Shown here: positions 32,711-37,380 of the stretch, piece by piece | Numbering within the stretch: position 1 is the stretch's first letter | Layout: every line of letters begins with the position of its first letter | From: Verrucomicrobiota bacterium | GTDB lineage: Bacteria; Verrucomicrobiota; Verrucomicrobiia; Opitutales; Opitutaceae | Length of the DNA stretch: 37,380 nt | Direction of reading: 5' to 3' | NCBI GenBank assembly: GCA_028293565.1 | Contig: JAQGON010000092.1 | Location: forward strand, 1 to 37,380 | The notes under the pieces: generated by a model | The model's database searches: none | What the model was told of the DNA's origin: nothing | The model's input: only the letters and a program-made list of their open reading frames with translations | Program-made: the position numbers and the translations under genes

Positions 32711-33481
32711 GTGAGCGCTACCCTGATGTCCGCTGCTCCTTCCGCGCTGCCGTTCAATCCAGGGACGTCGCGGCCTGAAGTGAAAATGCGGGGCGGGGTG
32801 CGTGGGGCGTCGTTGTCCGCCACATCGACGGCGATGGCCTGTCTCAGGGTCTGCCTGCAGCGCCTGCCACTCGGGGTGTTGCTGCTGAAGCGCGACGGGG
32901 AGATCCTGTACGCCAATCCCGAAGCGCGCGAATGCCTGGGCGACTGGCATGCCCACGACGGCGATGTCACGGCGCGGCATCTGAAACGGCTGCGCGTTCC
33001 CGCGCTGATCATCGATGCCTGCTCGCGTCTGGCGAAAAACGAGGGCGACGCAGCGGTCGCCGGCGTTTCGGGAGACGCGGATGCAGGCGAACCGGAGGGC
33101 GCGCAATTGGTTTTTTCCGGCGACGATTCCTCTGGCGGGCGCCGGGTGCGGGTGCGTCACCCGGAGTGCCGCGAGATGAGCGCCGAGGTGTGTTCCCTCG
33201 GCTCGGCGGGCATCGGGGGAGAAGTCCCGCGGTTCTTTGTGCGGTTCAGCCAGCGAATGCCCGCCCGCCGCGGCCGCGTTGGGGCGGGGGCCTTTGCGGT
33301 GCTCGACGAACTTCCGCCGAAGGAGCGCGAGGTGGCTTTGCTGCTGGCGGAGGGATTGTCCGACCACGAGATCAGCCGCCGTTTGGGCAAGAGCCGCTAC
33401 ACGGTCAAAACCCAGCTCCGGTCGGTCTATCGGAAACTCGAGGTGAAAAATCGCACCCAGCTCGTGCTGCTGCTGCGATGA
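32711..33481 (+). CDS. LuxR-type regulator with PAS-like N-terminal domain
   Basis: From GTG at 32711 (an ATG lies at 32726) the product has 256 residues. Residues about 45-80 (LQRLPLGVLLLKRDGEILYANPEARECLG) are the start of a PAS fold. The middle is poorly conserved. Residues about 198-256 form a LuxR helix-turn-helix: LPPKEREVALLLAEGLSDHE, then SRRLGKSRYTVKTQLRSVYRKLEVKNRTQL. There is no receiver domain, so a ligand or protein partner probably controls it. The stop overlaps the start of a small membrane protein (ATGA), so both are co-translated. Confidence 0.88.
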   Translation: MSATLMSAAPSALPFNPGTSRPEVKMRGGVRGASLSATSTAMACLRVCLQRLPLGVLLLKRDGEILYANPEARECLGDWHAHDGDVTARHLKRLRVPALIIDACSRLAKNEGDAAVAGVSGDADAGEPEGAQLVFSGDDSSGGRRVRVRHPECREMSAEVCSLGSAGIGGEVPRFFVRFSQRMPARRGRVGAGAFAVLDELPPKEREVALLLAEGLSDHEISRRLGKSRYTVKTQLRSVYRKLEVKNRTQLVLLLR

Positions 33482-33720
33482 GTTCCTGGCCCGATCCCGA
33501 CGCGCGCGATTCCTCGAAGCCTTCGGGAGTGGATTGGCGCGAGGATCGCGAGGCCGCCCCTCGCCGGAAATCGCCCGGAACCTGGATCAACGCGCTGCTC
33601 GCGGCGCTGATGATCGGCCTCGCGGTCGGGCTGGCCGTGTTGGGATGCTACGCGATCAAGAAGGGAATCGAGTTCATCGAGTCGCAGCAGACGTCTTCGC
33701 AGGCACGGCCGCGCGATTGA
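33478..33720 (+). CDS. Small single-pass membrane protein coupled to a LuxR regulator
   Basis: The ATG at 33478 overlaps the regulator stop (ATGA). The 80-residue product has a charged N-terminal half (SSWPDPDARDSSKPSGVDWR), one membrane helix at about residues 37-59 (WINALLAALMIGLAVGLAVLGCY) and a short polar tail. No family is recognised. The coupling suggests the two are made in fixed ratio. It ends 45 bases before tRNA-Leu on the opposite strand. Confidence 0.78.
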   Translation: MSSWPDPDARDSSKPSGVDWREDREAAPRRKSPGTWINALLAALMIGLAVGLAVLGCYAIKKGIEFIESQQTSSQARPRD

Positions 33721-33765
33721 ATGCAATGTCGGCGAATCCCGATTCACGGCCTGCGCCAGCCAGAC

Positions 33766-33851
33766 TGGTGCCCGGGGCCGGACTCGAACCGGCACGTCCT
33801 TTCGGACAGGGGATTTTAAGTCCCAAGCGTCTACCATTTCGCCACCCGGGC
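33766..33851 (-). tRNA. tRNA-Leu (anticodon UAA)
   Basis: Read on the minus strand: acceptor arm GCCCGGG pairs with CCCGGGC, followed by A and an encoded CCA. The D-arm region is GTGGCGAAATGGTAGACGC. The anticodon loop CTTAAAA gives UAA, which reads UUA. A long variable arm (TCC-GAAA-GGA) is the mark of class II tRNA-Leu. The T-loop reads GGTTCGAGTCC. All parts fit leucine identity. Confidence 0.95.
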
Positions 33852-33865
33852 CGACTTGCGCGCCG

Positions 33866-33894
33866 ACTGTCGGAGGGCGCCGGGAATGCGTCAA
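33866..33894 (-). promoter_or_regulatory. Candidate promoter of tRNA-Leu
   Basis: On the minus strand, TTGACG (33889-33894) and GACAGT (33866-33871) are 17 bases apart, and the tRNA starts 15 bases after the second box. The -35 is good, the -10 weak. The gap to nadD (33852-34116) has no other gene. Confidence 0.45.
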
Positions 33895-34116
33895 CTCTCA
33901 GGAGAGGCAATCCGCTATCTGCGGCCCGCCAGACGTTTGGTTGATGGCGATCAGTCCATCCGGTCGTGACGTTCCCTGTCTTGGCGTTTAAAATCGGGCT
34001 CCGCTATTCGCGAAGACGCCGAGGGAACCGCGGAAAGCAGACAGCTGATCGCTGAGCGCTTCCTTCGGGGAAATGATTCTTGCCGGCTACGGGAGGGAAC
34101 CCAACGGTGCACGCTG

Positions 34117-34704
34117 GTGAAAATTGGATTTCTCGGCGGCAGCTTCGACCCGGTGCATTTCGGCCACCTCATGGCAGCGCAGGACGCCTATGAGCAGTGC
34201 CAGCTGGATCGGCTCATCTTCGTGCCGGCAGCCCAGGCGCCCCTCAAGCCGAACGACGCGCAGTCGTCGTCGGAGGACCGCCTCGCGATGTTGCGGGCGG
34301 CGGTCGAATGGGACAAACGTTTCGAAATCTCGGATTTCGAGCTCCGGCGCGGCGGAGTCAGCTACACGATCGATTCGGTGCGCCACTTCCGGACGCTCTA
34401 TCCGCGCGACGAACTTTTCTGGATCATCGGCGGCGACCAGCTGCCAAAGCTGCACCTCTGGAAGGACATCGCGGAACTCGCCAAGCTGGTCGAGTTCATC
34501 TTCCTCGAGCGTCCGCATCACCCGGTGAAAGCCGTGCCCGACATCCCGGGCCTGCGGCTGCGCCGCTGTGACGGACATTTGCTCGCGATCAGCTCGACCG
34601 AGTTGCGCGAGCGGGTGATCAAGGATCTTTCGCTCGATTATTTTATACCGCACAAGGCCATTGTGTATATCCGCGAGCGCCGTCTTTATCGGGAGAAACC
34701 ATGA
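34117..34704 (+). CDS. nadD: Nicotinate-nucleotide adenylyltransferase
   Basis: The GTG at 34117 directly opens the first strand of the nucleotidyltransferase fold (KIGFLGGSFDPVHFGHLMAA), so the start is secure. The protein has 195 residues. GGSFDPVHFGHL at 7-18 holds the ATP-binding HxGH-type motif, and ISSTELRERV near the end is the second nucleotide-binding signature. WIIGGDQL and LHLWKDI are also typical. The enzyme makes deamido-NAD from nicotinate mononucleotide and ATP. The stop overlaps rsfS (ATGA), a common bacterial pairing. Confidence 0.97.
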   Translation: MKIGFLGGSFDPVHFGHLMAAQDAYEQCQLDRLIFVPAAQAPLKPNDAQSSSEDRLAMLRAAVEWDKRFEISDFELRRGGVSYTIDSVRHFRTLYPRDELFWIIGGDQLPKLHLWKDIAELAKLVEFIFLERPHHPVKAVPDIPGLRLRRCDGHLLAISSTELRERVIKDLSLDYFIPHKAIVYIRERRLYREKP

Positions 34705-35177
34705 AGGGAAAAGCTGCTGACTCACTGAACCTCGTCAAAATCTGCTGTCGTGCCTTGGACGAAAAAAAGGCCGGGGACCTTCGCGTCCTGGATGTCAGCG
34801 AACAATCCTCGATCACCGATTATCTCGTGCTCGCCACCGGCACATCGGATCCGCACCTGCGGGCCCTGCGCGTCGAACTCGAGAAAGCCATCGACGCCAG
34901 CGGGCAACGGATCATCGGAATGGAGACCGCCCAGGAAAGCGGATGGATCGTCGTCGATGTCTTCGACGTGATGATCCACCTCTTCACTGGGGAGAATCGC
35001 GAGAAATACGCCCTGGAAAATCTTTGGAAGGATGCCGTTGAAGTTTCGGTTCCGAAGCTTCTCCAGGAACCGAAAACCTCGGCTCCCAAAGCCGCGCGGA
35101 GCGCAAAAAAATCCGCCAAACGATCGACGCCCAAAAAATCGCCTGCCGCCAAGCGCCCGAAAAAGAAATCCTCCTGA
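34701..35177 (+). CDS. rsfS: Ribosome silencing factor RsfS, with long basic tail
   Basis: The ATG overlaps the nadD stop. The 158-residue protein has the RsfS/Iojap core (residues about 10-118): KAGDLRVLDVSEQSSITDYLVLATGTSD, GWIVVDVFDVMIHLFTGENREKYALENLW. The protein binds L14 on the large subunit and blocks joining with the small one in starved cells. After residue 120 comes a Lys/Ala/Pro/Ser-rich tail (APKAARSAKKSAKRSTPKKS) not found in most RsfS. The tail may bind RNA. No terminator is obvious before the pilin region. Confidence 0.95.
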   Translation: MKGKAADSLNLVKICCRALDEKKAGDLRVLDVSEQSSITDYLVLATGTSDPHLRALRVELEKAIDASGQRIIGMETAQESGWIVVDVFDVMIHLFTGENREKYALENLWKDAVEVSVPKLLQEPKTSAPKAARSAKKSAKRSTPKKSPAAKRPKKKSS

Positions 35178-35228
35178 TCTCAACCGGCTATCCAACAATG
35201 AATAGCAAAGACCATAGGGAATGTCCGC

Positions 35229-35329
35229 ATTCCCATCACGTAGTTTTACGTAGGAATAATGCCTTGATGCGTCAGGGGTTGAGTGTGATCTAATGATCTA
35301 ACCGCTCACATTCGGGCGTCTCATATAAT
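35229..35329 (+). promoter_or_regulatory. Promoter region of pilin gene with repeated ACGTAG sites
   Basis: ACGTAG occurs at 35238-35243 and again at 35248-35253, exactly ten bases (one turn) apart. ATTCC and GGAAT flank the pair. A tandem TGATCTAA (35286-35301) follows. A perfect TATAAT at 35324-35329 lies 22 bases before the pilin ATG, without a clear -35. The set looks like an activator-dependent promoter. The regulator is unknown. Confidence 0.5.
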
Positions 35330-35351
35330 AATAATACATCCACCACATCCC

Positions 35352-35702
35352 ATGAAACAGCAGAACACCACCAAGGGCTTCACCCTTGTCGAAATCATGA
35401 TCGTCGTCGTCATCATCGGCCTCCTGGCCGCCATGGCGATTCCGGCGTTCCAGAAGGTCCGTCAGTCCTCCCAGGACAAGGCCGTCTTGAACAACGCCCG
35501 CCAGTTGTCCGCCGCCGCCGACCAGTATTACCTCGAAAATGGTGTCTCCACCGTGACGATCAGCAGCCTGGTGGGTTCGACGAACTACGTGAAGGCGCTG
35601 AACCTGGTCGCCAACGAGACCTATCCCGCCGCCTACACGCAGGGTGAAACGATCACGATCAACGGCGTGGCCGCGGCCCGCACGATCACGTACGCGCCGT
35701 AA
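35352..35702 (+). CDS. Type IV pilin / type II secretion pseudopilin-like protein
   Basis: The 116-residue preprotein has the class III leader KG|FTLVE: cleavage after G9 would leave F at position 1 and E at position 5. A hydrophobic helix follows (IMIVVVIIGLLAAMAIPAF). The C-terminal part has short strands ending in ARTITYAP. Size fits a minor pilin or short pilin. It is likely monocistronic: own promoter region upstream, strong terminator downstream. Prepilin peptidase and assembly genes must lie elsewhere. Highly expressed short pilin genes of this layout occur in several bacteria; which role applies is unknown. Confidence 0.92.
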   Translation: MKQQNTTKGFTLVEIMIVVVIIGLLAAMAIPAFQKVRQSSQDKAVLNNARQLSAAADQYYLENGVSTVTISSLVGSTNYVKALNLVANETYPAAYTQGETITINGVAAARTITYAP

Positions 35703-35728
35703 TCGCGACGCGCTTTGTCCAGCCTCGA

Positions 35729-35757
35729 GCCGCCCGCCGGAAGCGGGCGGCTTTTTT
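35729..35757 (+). terminator. Rho-independent terminator of the pilin gene
   Basis: GCCGCCCGC and GCGGGCGGC form a perfect 9-bp stem (35729-35737, 35743-35751) with loop CGGAA and six T. It begins 27 bases after the stop. Confidence 0.92.
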
Positions 35758-35900
35758 GTGCCGGATTTTTTCGCGTGTGATGCTCGTCGGCGCGGAAAAA
35801 AATCGCGGCGCGAAATCTGCGGTAAAGATCGCGCGGGCGGAAGGATCGCCCTGCCAACGGGCTTTCAATTAAAGCAACAAGCACCCAAGCTCGCCCCCAC

Positions 35901-37380
35901 ATGAGTTCGACTTCCCTCTCGCCTCTGCTGTCCAACAAGCGCGTCTGGTTGTTCCTGCTCTCGGGACTGGTCGCCGTGGTGGTCGGCTTCTTCGCCATCC
36001 CGGGCACCATGGCGATCGTGTTCGTTTCGGACATGGGCTACTGGTTCGAGCTGGCGGCGTTCCTGGTTTTCGGGTGGGCGCTGTGGGGCGCGTTGCGCGA
36101 TGACGTGCGCGCGCTGCATTGGCGGACGATCGACTGGACCACCGTCGCGCTCATTCTGGTGTCCGGCGTGGTCCTGCTGGTGCACGAGACCTTCGGGTTC
36201 AAGATCGTGATGGACGAGATCATGCTCCTCGGCACGTCGATGAGCATGCACTTCGACAAGACCGTGCTCACGCCGATCCGCGGCAACGACATCCAGGGCG
36301 CGTTCGTGGTGCTCGACGGGATCATGGACAAACGCCCGCTGTTCTTCCCGTTCCTGCTTTCGCTGCTGCACGATCTCACCGGCTATCGTCCCGCGAACGC
36401 CTTCGTGCTGAACGGACTGCTGACGTTCGTTTTTCTCGGATTGATCAACGCCTTCGGCCGGCGTCTCGCCGGCCGGCGCGCGGGCTGGCTCGGCGTGCTG
36501 CTGTTCGCGGGGCTGCCGCTTTTCGGGCAGAACGCCACGGGAGGAGGCTTCGAGCTCCTGAACATGGTGATGATCATCGCGACGATGGTCCTCGGCGCGC
36601 GCTTCGTGGAGAAGCGCGACGACGTTTCGCTCACGGCCTTCTGCTATGCCGCGCTGCTTTTGGGCCAGACCCGTTACGAGTCGCTGATCTACGCGCTGCC
36701 GGTGGTGATCATCGTGCTCTGGGTGTGGCTGCAGGAGCGCCGCGCCATCCTGCCATGGGCGGTGATCCTCGCGCCGCTGCTCCTGCTGCCCTATCCGCTG
36801 CAGCACCGGATTTTCGAGCTTCGCACCTCCGCCTGGCAGCTGCAGAGCAAGCCCGAGTATTCCGTCCCGTTCTCCTTTTCCTACATCGTCGACAACATCG
36901 CGCACGCCGAGCAGTTCTTCCTCGCGCGGCCCGTGGACCAGCCCAACTCCCTCGTGCTTTCCGTCATGGGCTGGGTCGCGATTCCGTTCTTCCTCCTCTT
37001 CGCCGCGAAACGGGTCCGCACGCTCCGCACCGAATCCCCGGCGGTCGTGACGTCGCTGATTTTCGGCATCGGCTTCGCCGGGCAGTTCCTGCTGATGATG
37101 TGTTATTTTTGGGGGAAATTCGACGACCCCATCATCCGGCGCCTCAGCCTGCCGACCCATCTCTGGCTGGTGGTCGCGGTGTTGACGGTGCTGCCGCAGT
37201 TCAAGGCCGGGGTCCAGCGCGCGTTGATCGGCGTCGCGGTGCTCGGCATCATCGCGAGCGGGGTCCCCTCGATGGCCGCGCACGCCTACACGCAGGAGTA
37301 TCTTCCGGGCCGCGAGACCGCGTGGCGGCGTCAGTTCATGGCGGACCAGCCGCGGCGCGACTATCTGGTGCTCGACAACG
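35901..37380 (+). CDS. GT-C-like membrane glycosyltransferase, 3' end outside window
   Basis: The frame opens at ATG 35901 (MSSTSLSPLLSNKRVWLFLL) and is open to the end of the window (493 codons). It has about nine membrane helices. The first outer loop contains KIVMDEIMLLGTSMSMHFDK with an acidic DE pair, as in GT39/ArnT-type enzymes that use lipid-linked sugars. LDGIMDKRPLFFPFLLSLLHDLTGYRPAN and LLLGQTRYESLIYALPVVI are also of this type. A soluble part (YTQEYLPGRETAWRRQFMADQ) begins near the end. The donor, acceptor and role are not known; protein or surface-polymer glycosylation is a guess. Placement after the pilin gene may be chance. Confidence 0.78.
   Translation, partial: MSSTSLSPLLSNKRVWLFLLSGLVAVVVGFFAIPGTMAIVFVSDMGYWFELAAFLVFGWALWGALRDDVRALHWRTIDWTTVALILVSGVVLLVHETFGFKIVMDEIMLLGTSMSMHFDKTVLTPIRGNDIQGAFVVLDGIMDKRPLFFPFLLSLLHDLTGYRPANAFVLNGLLTFVFLGLINAFGRRLAGRRAGWLGVLLFAGLPLFGQNATGGGFELLNMVMIIATMVLGARFVEKRDDVSLTAFCYAALLLGQTRYESLIYALPVVIIVLWVWLQERRAILPWAVILAPLLLLPYPLQHRIFELRTSAWQLQSKPEYSVPFSFSYIVDNIAHAEQFFLARPVDQPNSLVLSVMGWVAIPFFLLFAAKRVRTLRTESPAVVTSLIFGIGFAGQFLLMMCYFWGKFDDPIIRRLSLPTHLWLVVAVLTVLPQFKAGVQRALIGVAVLGIIASGVPSMAAHAYTQEYLPGRETAWRRQFMADQPRRDYLVLDN

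Noticed and set aside
35284-35310. CRP-like site TGTGA...TCACA upstream of the pilin gene
   Set aside because: The half-sites are 17 bases apart rather than six, so CRP could not bind in the usual way.

Overview
The window is high-GC bacterial chromosome with dense coding on both strands. It holds about 33 protein genes, one tRNA and many short intergenic palindromic repeats. The gene set suggests a Verrucomicrobiota member, probably near Opitutaceae. Pointers are a divergent membrane pyrophosphatase, a large glycosyl-hydrolase-like protein with a beta-galactosidase-trimerisation-like middle, a bacterial deoxyhypusine-synthase-like protein, LuxR-type regulators, and several families of palindromic repeats in the gaps. 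This placement is inference from family recall, not from a marker gene. Many starts lack a clear Shine-Dalgarno sequence, so several start calls rest on protein alignment memory.

Region by region. 1-2531: the end of a LytTR response regulator, then a NatA/NatB-type ABC exporter. 2630-6314: a tandem 32-bp repeat, a coiled-coil protein, an ABM-fold monooxygenase-like protein, pyrimidine-nucleoside phosphorylase and a membrane-anchored DUF748/AsmA-like protein. 6356-9245 (minus): an ABC-F translation ATPase and an EamA transporter. 9355-12618: a deoxyhypusine-synthase-like enzyme with its own terminator, then a YyaL/SSP411 thioredoxin-domain protein. 12622-14671: an XRE regulator facing a small ORF, two response regulators (one with a Cys4 module) and SlyX. 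14864-18505: a membrane coiled-coil protein with a C-terminal beta domain, a small protein behind a 6-codon minicistron, an AmpD-like amidase and two small membrane proteins. 18522-22824: an aldo/keto reductase, gamma-glutamyltransferase, a possible plus-strand small RNA ending at a strong terminator, a lipoprotein and a 27-residue peptide. 23129-27540: a NarL-type regulator, a hybrid histidine kinase and a Tat-signal aminotransferase. 27630-32350: the pyrophosphatase (minus) and the hydrolase-like gene (plus). 32387-35177: a perfect inverted repeat, a LuxR regulator coupled to a small membrane protein, tRNA-Leu(UAA), nadD and rsfS. 35229-37380: a type IV pilin-like gene with promoter and terminator, then a GT-C-like membrane glycosyltransferase running off the window.

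How the genes may work together. LytTR plus NatAB looks like a sensor-regulated efflux module. The 23-26 kb regulator and hybrid kinase look like a phosphorelay pair. nadD-rsfS is a housekeeping operon for NAD synthesis and ribosome silencing. Most other genes are independent housekeeping or envelope functions. No phage, insertion sequence, CRISPR array or obvious defence island is visible. The least explained items are the deoxyhypusine-synthase-like enzyme, the orphan terminator with structured RNA at 21.7-21.9 kb, the coiled-coil membrane protein, and the repeat families, which together fill a large share of the longer gaps.
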